64,000 nucleotides of DNA from Klebsiella huaxiensis (lineage in GTDB: Bacteria > Pseudomonadota > Gammaproteobacteria > Enterobacterales > Enterobacteriaceae). Location: assembly GCF_003261575.2 (NCBI RefSeq), contig NZ_CP036175.1, positions 5,146,001-5,210,000 of the forward strand, written 5' to 3'. The notes under the pieces were generated by a model. It was given only the letters and a program-made list of their open reading frames with translations, was not told where the DNA came from and did no database searches. How positions within the stretch are numbered: the stretch's first letter is position 1; each line of letters opens with the position of its first letter. Below, in pieces: positions 42,967-52,413 of the stretch. The position numbers and the translations under genes were made by a program.

Positions 42967-43347
42967 ATGCCGCATTTTATCGCCGAATGTACCGACAACA
43001 TCCGCGAACAGGCCGATTTACCGGGTCTGTTCAGCAAAGTGAACGAAGCGCTGGCGGCGACCGGCATCTTTCCCATCGGCGGCATTCGCAGTCGCGCCAT
43101 CTGGCTGGATACCTGGCAGATGGCCGACGGCCAGCATGATTACGCCTTCGTGCATATGACGCTGAAGATCGGCTCCGGACGCAGTCAGGAGAGTCGTCAG
43201 GACGTGGGCGATATGCTGTTCGCGCTGATTAAAGCCCATTTCGCCGCGCTGATGGAGAGCCGTTATCTGGCGCTGTCGTTTGAAATCACCGAGCTGCACC
43301 CGACGCTGAATTACAAACAGAACAACGTGCACGCGCTGTTTAAATAG
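42967..43347 (+). CDS. hpaF: 5-carboxymethyl-2-hydroxymuconate delta-isomerase
   Basis: HpaF converts CHM to its non-aromatic keto isomer. It is a tautomerase-superfamily enzyme of 126 residues. The catalytic residue is the N-terminal proline exposed after removal of Met (MPHFIAECTDNI), and it is present. A ribosome-binding site AAGGAG precedes the ATG. A REP pair separates it from hpaH, which may allow different mRNA stability on the two sides. Confidence 0.94.
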   Translation: MPHFIAECTDNIREQADLPGLFSKVNEALAATGIFPIGGIRSRAIWLDTWQMADGQHDYAFVHMTLKIGSGRSQESRQDVGDMLFALIKAHFAALMESRYLALSFEITELHPTLNYKQNNVHALFK

Positions 43348-43357
43348 CACGCTCTTG

Positions 43358-43456
43358 CGCCCGGTGGCGCTGCGCTTACCGGGCCTACAAAACGATGCAC
43401 GAAGCAACACCGAACCGTAGGCCGGGTAAGACGCGCCAGCGTCGCCACCCGGCGCA
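43358..43456. repeat. REP pair (BIME) between hpaF and hpaH
   Basis: Two facing REP units (GCCCGGTGGCGCTGCGC ... CTTACCGGGCCTAC and GTAGGCCGGGTAAGACGCG ... GCCACCCGGC) lie inside the hpa operon. They are of the same class as the pair after hpaI. Confidence 0.88.
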
Positions 43457-43487
43457 GCAGCACCGAATGACGTAACAGGAAGCAACT

Positions 43488-44291
43488 ATGCTCGATAAAC
43501 AGACCCATACGCTGATCGCCCAGCGGCTGAACCAGGCGGAAAAACAGCGCGAACAGATCCGCGCTATCTCGCTGGATCACCCGACGATCACCATCGAAGA
43601 CGCCTACGCCGTACAGCGCGAATGGGTAAAAATGAAAATCGCCGAAGGGCGCGTGCTGAAAGGGCATAAAATCGGTCTGACCTCCAAAGCGATGCAGGCC
43701 AGTTCGCAAATCAGCGAACCCGATTACGGCGCGCTGCTGGATGACATGTTTTTCCACGATGGCGGCGATATTCCTACCGACCGCTTTATCGTTCCGCGCA
43801 TTGAAGTCGAACTGGCCTTCGTGCTGGCCAAACCGCTGCGCGGCCCGAACTGCACCCTGTTCGACGTCTACAACGCGACCGACTACGTGATCCCGGCGCT
43901 GGAGCTTATCGACGCCCGCTGCCACAACATCGACCCGGAAACCCAGCGCCCGCGCAAGGTCTTCGACACCATCTCCGATAACGCCGCCAACGCCGGAGTG
44001 ATCCTCGGCGGTCGGCCCATTAAACCCGACGAACTGGATCTGCGCTGGATCTCCGCCCTGCTCTATCGCAACGGCGTGATTGAAGAAACCGGTGTCGCCG
44101 CAGGGGTGCTCAATCACCCGGCCAACGGCGTGGCCTGGCTGGCAAACAAGCTCGCACCATACGACGTCCAGTTGGAAGCCGGACAGATTATTCTCGGCGG
44201 CTCCTTTACCCGCCCGGTTCCGGCGCGCAAAGGCGACACCTTCCACGTCGACTACGGCAACATGGGCGCAATTAGCTGTCGCTTTGTTTAA
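43488..44291 (+). CDS. hpaH: 2-oxo-hept-4-ene-1,7-dioate hydratase
   Basis: HpaH hydrates 2-oxohept-4-ene-1,7-dioate to 4-hydroxy-2-oxoheptanedioate using magnesium. The 267 residues belong to the FAH/MhpD hydratase family, with KGHKIGLTSKAMQ and the metal ligands in RIEVELAFVLAKPL. The ATG at 43488 follows AGGAAG. It lies downstream of the REP pair and just before hpaI. Confidence 0.94.
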   Translation: MLDKQTHTLIAQRLNQAEKQREQIRAISLDHPTITIEDAYAVQREWVKMKIAEGRVLKGHKIGLTSKAMQASSQISEPDYGALLDDMFFHDGGDIPTDRFIVPRIEVELAFVLAKPLRGPNCTLFDVYNATDYVIPALELIDARCHNIDPETQRPRKVFDTISDNAANAGVILGGRPIKPDELDLRWISALLYRNGVIEETGVAAGVLNHPANGVAWLANKLAPYDVQLEAGQIILGGSFTRPVPARKGDTFHVDYGNMGAISCRFV

Positions 44292-44301
44292 GGGGAATAT
44301 G

Positions 44302-45093
44302 ATGAATAACGCCTTTAAAGATGCCTTAAAAGCGGGTCGCCCACAGATTGGCCTGTGGCTGGGACTCACCAGCAGCTATAGCGCCGAGCTGCTGGCCGGA
44401 GCCGGATTCGACTGGCTGCTGATTGACGGCGAGCATGCGCCGAATAATGTGCAAACGGTACTGACCCAGCTCCAGGCGATCGCACCCTACCCCAGCCAGC
44501 CGGTGGTGCGTCCGTCGTGGAACGACCCGGTGCAGATTAAGCAACTGCTGGACGTTGGCGCACAAACCCTGCTGGTGCCAATGGTGCAGAACGCCGACGA
44601 AGCGCGGCTGGCGGTGAAGGCCACCCGTTATCCGCCCGCAGGCATTCGCGGCGTCGGCAGCGCCCTGGCCCGCGCCTCGCGCTGGAACCGCATCCCCGAT
44701 TATACCCATCAGGCCAACGACGGGATGTGCGTGCTGGTGCAGATTGAAACTCGCGAAGCCCTAAAAAACCTGGCGCAAATTCTCGACGTTGAAGGCGTGG
44801 ACGGCGTGTTTATCGGCCCGGCGGATCTTAGCGCCGACATGGGCTTTGGCGGCAATCCGCAACACCCGGAAGTACAGGCCACCATCGAACAGGCTATCGC
44901 GCAAATTCGCGCGGCGGGCAAAGCACCGGGGATCCTGATGGCCAATGAGCAGTTGGCGAAGCGTTATCTGGAACTTGGCGCGCTGTTTGTCGCCGTCGGC
45001 GTCGATACCACCCTACTGGCGCGTGGCGCTGAAGCACTGGCGGCGCGATTTGGGGCGGAAAAAAACGTGCAGGATTCGCCAAGCGTTTATTAA
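44302..45093 (+). CDS. hpaI: 4-hydroxy-2-oxoheptanedioate aldolase
   Basis: HpaI splits 4-hydroxy-2-oxoheptanedioate into pyruvate and succinic semialdehyde, using a divalent metal (class II). The 263-residue barrel has the catalytic histidine in LLIDGEHAPNN, the arginine in VVRPSWND, and the metal-binding glutamate and aspartate in VQIETREAL and GVFIGPADLSADMG. An ATG 3 bp earlier is also possible; AAGGGG precedes both. It is the last catabolic enzyme gene of this unit, followed by a REP pair. Confidence 0.94.
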   Translation: MNNAFKDALKAGRPQIGLWLGLTSSYSAELLAGAGFDWLLIDGEHAPNNVQTVLTQLQAIAPYPSQPVVRPSWNDPVQIKQLLDVGAQTLLVPMVQNADEARLAVKATRYPPAGIRGVGSALARASRWNRIPDYTHQANDGMCVLVQIETREALKNLAQILDVEGVDGVFIGPADLSADMGFGGNPQHPEVQATIEQAIAQIRAAGKAPGILMANEQLAKRYLELGALFVAVGVDTTLLARGAEALAARFGAEKNVQDSPSVY

Positions 45094-45169
45094 CGCCGGG
45101 TGGCGCTGCGCTTACCCGGCCTACAGCAGCAGCAAACCATAGGCCCGGCGAGCGCAGCACCACCGGGCA
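45094..45169. repeat. REP pair between hpaI and hpaX
   Basis: GCCGGGTGGCGCTGCGCTTACC and a facing GGCCCGGCGAGCGCAGCACCACCGGGC-type unit (each under the usual REP length) follow the hpaI stop directly. They separate the enzyme genes from the transporter gene. Confidence 0.85.
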
Positions 45170-45211
45170 ACCCGCAGTACCCTACAAAATTCCCATTAGA
45201 GGAAAATGATA

Positions 45212-46588
45212 ATGAGCGATACATCATCTGCCATCCCGGAAAAGTTCGATCCGGCGAACCAGCACAAGCAGCTAACGGCACAGCAGCAGTCGGTTATCAA
45301 CAAGCTGTTTCGCCGCCTGATCGTATTTTTGTTCGTGCTGTTTATCTTCTCGTTTTTAGACAGGATCAATATCGGCTTTGCCGGACTGACCATGGGGCAG
45401 GATCTGGGCCTCAACGCCACCATGTTCGGCCTTGCCACCACCCTGTTTTACGCCACCTACGTGATTTTCGGCATCCCCAGCAACGTGATGCTCAGCATCG
45501 TCGGCGCTCGCCGTTGGATTGCCACCATCATGGTGCTGTGGGGCATCGCCTCTACCGCCACCATGTTCGCCTCCGGGCCAAACAGCCTCTATATCTTGCG
45601 GATGCTGGTGGGGATTACCGAGGCCGGTTTCCTGCCCGGCATCCTGCTGTATCTGACCTTCTGGTTTCCGGCCTTTTTTCGCGCCCGCGCCAACGCCCTA
45701 TTTATGATTGCTATGCCGGTGACCACCGCGCTGGGATCGATAGTCTCCGGCTATATTCTGTCGATGGATGGCCTACTCAACCTGCACGGCTGGCAGTGGC
45801 TGTTCCTGCTGGAAGGTTTCCCGTCGGTGCTGCTCGGCATTATGGTCTGGTTCTGGCTCGATGATTCGCCGTCGAAGGCCAAATGGCTGACAGCGGAGGA
45901 CAAAAAGTGCCTGCAGGAGATGATGGATAACGATCGGCTCACGCTAGTACAGCCGGAAGGGGCGATCAGCCATCACGCCATGCAGAAGCGCAGCCTGTGG
46001 CGCGAAGTGTTTACGCCCATCGTGCTGATGTACACCCTGGCCTACTTCTGCCTGACCAACACCCTCAGCGCGATCAGCATCTGGACGCCGCAGATCCTAA
46101 AAAGTTTTAACGAAGGCAGCAGCAATATCACCATTGGCCTGCTGGCGGCGATCCCGCAGATTTGTACCATATTGGGGATGATCTACTGGAGCCGCCACTC
46201 AGATAGACACCAGGAACGAAAACATCACACCGCACTACCGTTCCTGTTCGCCGCCGCGGGCTGGCTACTGGCGTCGGCCACCGATCACAGTCTGATCCAG
46301 CTGTTGGGGATTGTGATGGCCTCCACCGGATCGTTTAGCGCAATGGCTATTTTCTGGACTACGCCGGATCAGTCGATCAGCCTGCGCGCCAGAGCGATCG
46401 GTATCGCGGTGATCAACGCGACCGGCAATATCGGATCGGCAATCAGTCCGTTAATGATCGGCTGGTTGAAAGATGTTACCGGCAGCTTTAGCAGCGGCCT
46501 GTGGTTCGTCGCCGCCCTGCTGGTGATTGGCGCGGTGATTATCTGGGCTATTCCGATGAAAGGATCGCGTCCTCGCGCGACGCCGTAA
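45212..46588 (+). CDS. hpaX: 4-hydroxyphenylacetate permease (MFS)
   Basis: HpaX imports 4-hydroxyphenylacetate. It is a 458-residue MFS protein with twelve membrane segments, a cytoplasmic N-terminal tail (MSDTSSAIPEKFDPANQHKQ) and the family region FSFLDRINIGFAGLTMG. I use the ATG at 45212, which matches E. coli; an in-frame ATG at 45206 is closer to the GAGG ribosome-binding site and is possible. hpaA starts 9 bp after its stop. Confidence 0.94.
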   Translation: MSDTSSAIPEKFDPANQHKQLTAQQQSVINKLFRRLIVFLFVLFIFSFLDRINIGFAGLTMGQDLGLNATMFGLATTLFYATYVIFGIPSNVMLSIVGARRWIATIMVLWGIASTATMFASGPNSLYILRMLVGITEAGFLPGILLYLTFWFPAFFRARANALFMIAMPVTTALGSIVSGYILSMDGLLNLHGWQWLFLLEGFPSVLLGIMVWFWLDDSPSKAKWLTAEDKKCLQEMMDNDRLTLVQPEGAISHHAMQKRSLWREVFTPIVLMYTLAYFCLTNTLSAISIWTPQILKSFNEGSSNITIGLLAAIPQICTILGMIYWSRHSDRHQERKHHTALPFLFAAAGWLLASATDHSLIQLLGIVMASTGSFSAMAIFWTTPDQSISLRARAIGIAVINATGNIGSAISPLMIGWLKDVTGSFSSGLWFVAALLVIGAVIIWAIPMKGSRPRATP

Positions 46589-46597
46589 GGAGCCGCT

Positions 46598-47488
46598 ATG
46601 TGCCAGAGTCCTGTCACCAATATCGATATCAACAAAGAGTACGATGAGAGTCTGGGGACGGAAGATGTGCATTATCAGTCGTTTGCCCGCATGGCGGAGT
46701 TCTTTGGCCGCGATATGCAGGCGCACCGTCACGACCAGTATTTTCAGATGCACTTTCTTGATACCGGGCAGATTGAGCTGCAGCTCGACGAGAGTCGCTA
46801 CTCGGTGCAGGCACCGCTGTTTGTCCTGACGCCGCCCTCGGTGCCGCACGCGTTTATCACCCAGTCCGATAGCGACGGCCACGTGCTGACGATACGGGAG
46901 GATCTGGTCTGGCCGCTGCTGGAAGTGCTCTACCCCGGCACGCGGGAAGCCTTCGGCCTGCCGGGTATCTGCCTGTCGCTAGCCGATAAGCCCGAGGAGC
47001 TGGCGGCGCTAGCGCACTACTGGCGGCTGATTGAACGCGAATCGACCGCGCAGCTGCCGGGACGCGAACACACCCTGACGCTGCTGGCACAGGCGGTATT
47101 CACCCTACTGTTACGCAACGCGAAGCTTGACGATCATGCCGCCAGCGGAATACGCGGCGAGCTGAAGCTGTTCCAGCGTTTTAACCAGCTGATCGATAGC
47201 CACTACCATCAGCACTGGACGGTGCCGGACTATGCCTGCGAGCTGCATCTGACCGAATCCAGGCTGACCGATATCTGCCGCCGCTTCGCAAACCGCCCGC
47301 CGAAACGGCTGATTTTCGACCGGCAGCTGCGCGAGGCCAAGCGGCTGCTCCTGTTCTCCGATAGCGCGGTTAACGAGATAGCCTGGCAGCTGGGTTTTAA
47401 AGACCCGGCCTATTTCGCCCGCTTTTTTAACCGCTTAGTCGGCTGCTCGCCGAGCGCCTTTAGAACGCAAAAAGTCCCAGTGTCTTAG
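46598..47488 (+). CDS. hpaA: AraC-family activator of hpaBC
   Basis: HpaA activates the hpaBC promoter in response to 4-hydroxyphenylacetate. The 296 residues have an N-terminal cupin effector domain (QAHRHDQYFQMHFLDTGQIELQL) and a C-terminal AraC double helix-turn-helix ending in KDPAYFARFFNRLVGCSPSAFR. The start follows AAGGAG at ideal spacing and is 9 bp after hpaX, so it is cotranscribed. The promoter it should act on lies in the 372 bp that follow. Confidence 0.93.
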   Translation: MCQSPVTNIDINKEYDESLGTEDVHYQSFARMAEFFGRDMQAHRHDQYFQMHFLDTGQIELQLDESRYSVQAPLFVLTPPSVPHAFITQSDSDGHVLTIREDLVWPLLEVLYPGTREAFGLPGICLSLADKPEELAALAHYWRLIERESTAQLPGREHTLTLLAQAVFTLLLRNAKLDDHAASGIRGELKLFQRFNQLIDSHYHQHWTVPDYACELHLTESRLTDICRRFANRPPKRLIFDRQLREAKRLLLFSDSAVNEIAWQLGFKDPAYFARFFNRLVGCSPSAFRTQKVPVS

Positions 47489-47860
47489 GATCTTTCCGGG
47501 GGCGACGCAGCGAGTTCGCAGTCGTCTGAGAGACGGTAGCCCGGACAAGGCGCGTTAAGCGCCGCCTCCGGGAAGGCACCACACCGATGCCTCAGATCCG
47601 GCACATTTCCCGGAAGCGATGCTGCGCATCTGTCCGGGCTACAAATTCAAAACCCGTACTGATTTGTCGCCCACCCCACCGGAGACCAGGTCAAAAAATC
47701 GAAAAAACAACCCGGATCACATAACTCAACCCCGCCCGAAAAGTACCCACCGTTGACCTAAAAGTCTCTTCACGAAAACTGCGTTAGCCGCTTCAATTGA
47801 ACAACAAAAACAAAACATAAATTTAACATCGCATTCCGATTAATACTGAAGAGGTCCCCT
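47489..47860. promoter_or_regulatory. Intergenic region with REPs and the hpaBC promoter
   Basis: This 372-bp gap contains a REP pair at 47495-47574, a third REP at 47608-47643 and then about 200 bp of A+T-rich sequence that should hold the HpaA-dependent hpaBC promoter. GATCACATAA near 47717 resembles half of a CRP site. I see no additional gene. Confidence 0.7.
47495..47643. repeat. REP cluster after hpaA
   Basis: Two facing REPs (CCGGGGGCGACGCAGCG ... GTAGCCCGGACAAGG and GCGCCGCCTCCGGGAAG) are followed by a separate REP (TTTCCCGGAAGCGATGCTGC ... TGTCCGGGCTAC). They are of the GTAGCCCGGA class also seen at 38.4 kb. Confidence 0.85.
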
Positions 47861-49423
47861 ATGAAACCTGAAAATTTCCGTGCAGACGCTAAACGCCCGT
47901 TAACCGGTGAAGAGTACCTGAAGAGCTTGCAAGACGGTCGCGAAATCTATATCTACGGCGAGCGCGTTAAAGACGTGACTACGCATCCGGCTTTTCGTAA
48001 CGCCGCGGCTTCCGTCGCGCAAATGTACGATGCGCTGCACAAGCCCGAACTGCAGGATACCCTGTGCTGGGGCACCGACACCGGCAGCGGCGGCTACACC
48101 CACAAATTCTTCCGCGTCGCGAAAAGCGCTGACGACCTGCGCCAGCAGCGTGATGCCATCGCCGAATGGTCGCGCCTGAGTTACGGCTGGATGGGCCGTA
48201 CCCCGGACTATAAAGCCGCCTTCGGCTGCGCATTAGGCGCGAATCCGGGATTCTACGGACAGTTTGAGCAGAACGCCCGAAACTGGTACACCCGCATTCA
48301 GGAAACCGGCCTGTACTTTAACCACGCCATCGTCAACCCACCAATCGACCGCCATAAGCCAGCGGACGAAGTGAAAGACGTCTATATCAAGCTAGAGAAA
48401 GAGACCGATGCCGGGATCATCGTCAGCGGCGCGAAAGTCGTCGCCACCAACTCGGCGCTAACCCACTACAACATGATTGGCTTCGGCTCGGCGCAGGTGA
48501 TGGGTGAAAACCCGGATTTCGCACTGATGTTCGTCGCGCCAATGGACGCCGAAGGGGTCAAACTTATCTCCCGCGCCTCCTATGAGCTGGTGGCAGGAGC
48601 CACCGGATCGCCATACGATTATCCGCTCTCCAGCCGCTTCGACGAAAACGACGCGATCCTGGTAATGGATAACGTACTGATCCCGTGGGAAAACGTGCTG
48701 ATCTATCGCGACTTCGACCGCTGTCGTCGCTGGACGATGGAAGGCGGCTTCGCCCGTATGTATCCGCTACAGGCCTGCGTGCGTCTGGCGGTGAAGCTCG
48801 ACTTTATCACCGCTCTGCTGAAGCGCTCGCTGGAGTGCACCGGTACCCTGGAGTTCCGCGGCGTACAGGCCGAGCTTGGCGAAGTCGTGGCCTGGCGCAA
48901 TATGTTCTGGGCGCTGAGCGATTCGATGTGCGCCGAAGCGACGCCGTGGGTCAACGGCGCGTATCTGCCGGATCACGCCGCGCTGCAAACCTATCGCGTC
49001 ATGGCCCCGATGGCCTACGCCAAAATCAAAAATATTATCGAGCGCAGCGTCACCAGCGGCCTGATCTACCTGCCGTCCAGCGCCCGCGATCTCAACAACC
49101 CGCAGATCAACGAATACCTGGCGAAATACGTTCGCGGCTCGAACGGCATGGATCACGTCGAGCGCATCAAGATCCTCAAACTGATGTGGGACGCCATCGG
49201 CAGTGAATTTGGCGGTCGTCACGAACTGTATGAAATCAACTACTCCGGCAGCCAGGATGAAATTCGCCTGCAGTGCCTGCGCCAGGCACAAAGCTCCGGC
49301 AACATGGACAAAATGATGGCGATGGTCGACCGCTGCCTGTCCGAGTACGACCAGCACGGCTGGACGGTGCCGCATCTACACAACAATACCGATATCAACA
49401 TGCTGGATAAGCTGCTGAAGTAA
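47861..49423 (+). CDS. hpaB: 4-hydroxyphenylacetate 3-monooxygenase, oxygenase component
   Basis: HpaB hydroxylates 4-hydroxyphenylacetate to homoprotocatechuate with FADH2 and oxygen. The 520 residues equal the E. coli length and have the acyl-CoA-dehydrogenase-like fold. Regions matching the family include EEYLKSLQDGREIYIYGERV at the start, the flavin-binding SYELVAGATGSPYDYPLSSRFDEND and the helical C-terminus. The start follows GAGGT. HpaC supplies the reduced flavin and follows after 19 bp. Confidence 0.96.
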   Translation: MKPENFRADAKRPLTGEEYLKSLQDGREIYIYGERVKDVTTHPAFRNAAASVAQMYDALHKPELQDTLCWGTDTGSGGYTHKFFRVAKSADDLRQQRDAIAEWSRLSYGWMGRTPDYKAAFGCALGANPGFYGQFEQNARNWYTRIQETGLYFNHAIVNPPIDRHKPADEVKDVYIKLEKETDAGIIVSGAKVVATNSALTHYNMIGFGSAQVMGENPDFALMFVAPMDAEGVKLISRASYELVAGATGSPYDYPLSSRFDENDAILVMDNVLIPWENVLIYRDFDRCRRWTMEGGFARMYPLQACVRLAVKLDFITALLKRSLECTGTLEFRGVQAELGEVVAWRNMFWALSDSMCAEATPWVNGAYLPDHAALQTYRVMAPMAYAKIKNIIERSVTSGLIYLPSSARDLNNPQINEYLAKYVRGSNGMDHVERIKILKLMWDAIGSEFGGRHELYEINYSGSQDEIRLQCLRQAQSSGNMDKMMAMVDRCLSEYDQHGWTVPHLHNNTDINMLDKLLK

Positions 49424-49442
49424 ACGGCAGCGGGAGGTCACA

Positions 49443-49955
49443 ATGCAATTAGATGAACAACGTCTGCGTTTTCGCGATGCCATGGCCAGTCTGTCGGCCG
49501 CCGTTAACGTCATCACCACCGAAGGCGAAGCAGGCCGCTGCGGTATTACCGCCACGGCGGTCTGTTCGGTGACAGATACGCCGCCGTCGGTAATGGTCTG
49601 CATCAACGCCAATAGCGCGATGAATCCGGTGTTCCAGGGCAACGGTAAGCTGTGTATCAACGTGCTGAACCACGAGCAAGAGGAAATGGCTCGCCACTTT
49701 GCCGGAATGACCGGTATGACGATGGATGACCGCTTCGGCCTCTCCTGCTGGCAGAAAGGGACGCTGGGCCAGCCGGTCCTGAAAGGCGCGCTGGCAAGCC
49801 TCGAAGGCGAGATTAGCCAGGTGCAAACCATCGGCAGCCATCTGGTTTATCTGGTGGAAATTCGCAACATTACCCTTAGCCAGCAAGGCCACGGGCTGAT
49901 TTACTTTAAACGCCGTTTCCATCCGGTAATGATGGAGATGGAAGCCATCGCGTAA
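49443..49955 (+). CDS. hpaC: 4-hydroxyphenylacetate 3-monooxygenase, flavin reductase component
   Basis: HpaC reduces FAD with NADH and passes FADH2 to HpaB. The 170 residues form a flavin-reductase split-barrel domain, with FRDAMASLSAAVNVITTEGEAG and CITATAVCSVTDTPPS-type motifs and a C-terminal HGLIYFKRRFHPV. GGGAGG precedes the ATG. It ends the hpaBC operon. Confidence 0.95.
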   Translation: MQLDEQRLRFRDAMASLSAAVNVITTEGEAGRCGITATAVCSVTDTPPSVMVCINANSAMNPVFQGNGKLCINVLNHEQEEMARHFAGMTGMTMDDRFGLSCWQKGTLGQPVLKGALASLEGEISQVQTIGSHLVYLVEIRNITLSQQGHGLIYFKRRFHPVMMEMEAIA

Positions 49956-50030
49956 TTTACCCTGATTCTCCCCTCTCCCTCGGGGAGGGGATCGTTTACC
50001 ACCCCCTGTAATCCTCTGTCAGTAATATCC

Positions 50031-50046
50031 TGTGATCTCAATCACA
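50031..50046. promoter_or_regulatory. CRP site of btsT
   Basis: TGTGATCTCAATCACA is a perfect TGTGA-N6-TCACA palindrome, the CRP consensus. It lies 29 bp upstream of the first BtsR repeat. E. coli btsT is known to depend on cAMP-CRP, so function is likely conserved. Confidence 0.88.
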
Positions 50047-50074
50047 TATTCACGCCAGCATGGCTTTATGCCCA

Positions 50075-50120
50075 ACCGCTTACCCCCGCAAGTGACCGCT
50101 TAATCCCACATATAACCACT
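50075..50120 (+). promoter_or_regulatory. Three BtsR (YehT)-type direct repeats
   Basis: ACCGCT at 50075, ACCGCT at 50095 and ACCACT at 50115 form three direct repeats with an exact 20-bp period, so they face the same side of the helix. The ACC(G/A)CT repeat is the known type of binding site for the LytTR response regulator BtsR, which induces btsT when pyruvate is present. Confidence 0.8.
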
Positions 50121-50257
50121 CACAGATTTACCCAACTTTACGCGCGCGGAGTTCTGGCAAGATCGTCCCCAGCATAGCGAATCAATACCTCCTCAAACCC
50201 TAACTTAAACCCAAACGGCTTCGGCCCATTATTCATCTCAATAAGCCAGGTTTTACT

Positions 50258-52408
50258 ATGGATACTAAAAAGTTATTCAAGCACATACCCTGGGTGATTC
50301 TTGGAATCATCGGGGCATTTTGCCTCTCGGTTGTCGCCCTGCGTCGTGGTGAGCACGTGAGTGCGCTGTGGATCGTAGTGGCGTCAGTTTCCGTCTACCT
50401 TGTCGCCTACCGTTATTACAGCCTGTATATCGCGCAAAAGGTAATGAAGCTCGATCCTACGCGCTCCACACCGGCGGTGATTAACAATGATGGTCTGAAC
50501 TACGTCCCGACCAACCGCTACGTGCTGTTCGGCCACCACTTTGCCGCTATCGCCGGTGCCGGTCCGCTGGTAGGCCCGGTTCTCGCCGCGCAGATGGGCT
50601 ACCTGCCGGGTACGCTGTGGCTGCTGGCAGGCGTCGTGCTGGCAGGGGCGGTGCAGGATTTTATGGTGCTGTTTATCTCCTCGCGCCGTAACGGTGCCTC
50701 GCTGGGTGAGATGATCAAGCAAGAGATGGGGCCGGTACCTGGCTCAATCGCGCTGTTCGGTTGCTTCCTGATTATGATCATCATCCTCGCGGTACTGGCG
50801 CTGATCGTAGTAAAAGCGCTGGCAGAAAGCCCGTGGGGCGTGTTCACCGTCTGCTCGACCGTACCAATTGCCCTGTTTATGGGGATCTACATGCGCTTCC
50901 TGCGTCCAGGGCGCGTGGGGGAAATATCGGTTATCGGTATCGTCCTGCTGGTGGCATCCATCTGGTTCGGCGGCGTGATTGCCCACGATCCGTACTGGGG
51001 CCCGGCGCTGACCTTTAAAGACACCACCATCACCTTTACCCTGATTGGCTACGCGTTCATCTCCGCGCTGCTGCCGGTGTGGCTGATTCTGGCGCCGCGT
51101 GACTACCTGGCAACCTTCCTGAAAATCGGCGTTATCGTCGGCCTGGCGCTGGGTATCGTTATCCTCAACCCGGACCTGAAAATGCCGGCAGTGACCCAGT
51201 ACATTGATGGTACCGGTCCGCTGTGGAAAGGCGCGCTGTTCCCGTTCCTGTTTATTACTATCGCCTGCGGTGCGGTCTCTGGCTTCCACGCCCTGATCGC
51301 TTCCGGTACTACGCCGAAGCTGCTGGCTAACGAAACCGACGCCCGCTTTATCGGCTACGGCGCGATGCTGATGGAGTCCTTCGTGGCGGTGATGGCGCTG
51401 GTAGCGGCATCAATTATCGAACCGGGCCTCTACTTCGCAATGAACACCCCGCCTGCGGGACTGGGCATCACCATGCCGAACCTGCATGAAATGGGTGGCG
51501 AGAACGCCGCACTGATTGCTGCACAGCTCCGCGACGTGACCGCTCACGCAGCGGCAACCGTCAGTTCCTGGGGCTTTGTGATTTCACCTGAGCAGATCCT
51601 GCAAACGGCGAAAGATATCGGCGAACCGTCGGTACTGAACCGCGCAGGCGGCGCGCCGACGCTGGCGGTCGGTATCGCTCACGTATTCCACAAAATCATC
51701 CCGATGGCGGATATGGGCTTCTGGTACCACTTCGGTATTCTGTTTGAAGCGCTGTTTATCCTCACCGCGCTGGATGCCGGTACTCGCGCAGGTCGCTTTA
51801 TGCTGCAGGACCTGCTGGGCAACTTCGTCCCGTTCCTGAAAAAAACCGACTCGCTGGTAGCGGGCGTCATCGGCACCGCGGGCTGCGTCGGGCTGTGGGG
51901 TTACCTGCTGTATCAGGGCGTAGTTGACCCACTGGGCGGCGTGAAGAGCCTGTGGCCGCTGTTCGGTATCTCCAACCAGATGCTGGCCGCCGTGGCGCTG
52001 GTGCTTGGTACCGTGGTACTGGTCAAAATGCAGCGCACCAAATATATCTGGGTCACCGTGATCCCGGCCGCATGGCTGCTGCTGTGCACCACCTGGGCGC
52101 TGGGTCTGAAACTGTTCAGCACCAACCCGCAGATGGAAGGCTTCTTCTTTATGGCTCAGCAGTATAAAGAGAAAATTGCTTCCGGCGGCGAACTCACCGC
52201 GCAGCAGATTGCCAACATGAACCATATCGTGGTGAACAACTACACCAACGCGGGACTGAGCATTCTGTTCCTGGTGGTGGTCTACAGCATCATCTTCTAC
52301 GGCGTTAAAACCTGGCTCAACGTGCGCAACAATAAAGTACGCACCGACAAAGAGACTCCGTACGTGCCGGTACCGGAAGGTGGCGTGAAGACCTCTTCAC
52401 ATCACTAA
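50258..52408 (+). CDS. btsT: Pyruvate:proton symporter BtsT
   Basis: BtsT (YjiY) is a CstA-family carrier that takes up pyruvate. The 716 residues match the E. coli length and sequence very closely, with 17-18 predicted membrane segments and the CstA signature region FGHHFAAIAGAGPLVGPVLAAQMG. The start is MDTKKLFKHIPWVI. It is controlled by the BtsS/BtsR two-component system and CRP through sites just upstream. yjiX and yjiA follow in the same direction. HpaI upstream produces pyruvate, which gives a possible metabolic link. Confidence 0.97.
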   Translation: MDTKKLFKHIPWVILGIIGAFCLSVVALRRGEHVSALWIVVASVSVYLVAYRYYSLYIAQKVMKLDPTRSTPAVINNDGLNYVPTNRYVLFGHHFAAIAGAGPLVGPVLAAQMGYLPGTLWLLAGVVLAGAVQDFMVLFISSRRNGASLGEMIKQEMGPVPGSIALFGCFLIMIIILAVLALIVVKALAESPWGVFTVCSTVPIALFMGIYMRFLRPGRVGEISVIGIVLLVASIWFGGVIAHDPYWGPALTFKDTTITFTLIGYAFISALLPVWLILAPRDYLATFLKIGVIVGLALGIVILNPDLKMPAVTQYIDGTGPLWKGALFPFLFITIACGAVSGFHALIASGTTPKLLANETDARFIGYGAMLMESFVAVMALVAASIIEPGLYFAMNTPPAGLGITMPNLHEMGGENAALIAAQLRDVTAHAAATVSSWGFVISPEQILQTAKDIGEPSVLNRAGGAPTLAVGIAHVFHKIIPMADMGFWYHFGILFEALFILTALDAGTRAGRFMLQDLLGNFVPFLKKTDSLVAGVIGTAGCVGLWGYLLYQGVVDPLGGVKSLWPLFGISNQMLAAVALVLGTVVLVKMQRTKYIWVTVIPAAWLLLCTTWALGLKLFSTNPQMEGFFFMAQQYKEKIASGGELTAQQIANMNHIVVNNYTNAGLSILFLVVVYSIIFYGVKTWLNVRNNKVRTDKETPYVPVPEGGVKTSSHH

Positions 52409-52413
52409 ACCTG

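Larger units (their letters stand above)
49956..50257. promoter_or_regulatory. btsT promoter region
   Basis: This 302-bp gap begins with a short hairpin-like repeat (CTCCCCTCTCC/GGGGAGGGG near 49970-49990), which may end hpaBC transcription. It then carries a CRP site and three direct repeats for BtsR, described separately, and leads to btsT. No small gene is visible. Confidence 0.75.

Noticed and set aside
43311..44369. 352-residue open frame antisense to hpaH
   Set aside because: It covers hpaH, a REP pair and the hpaI start on the opposite strand; no family resemblance.
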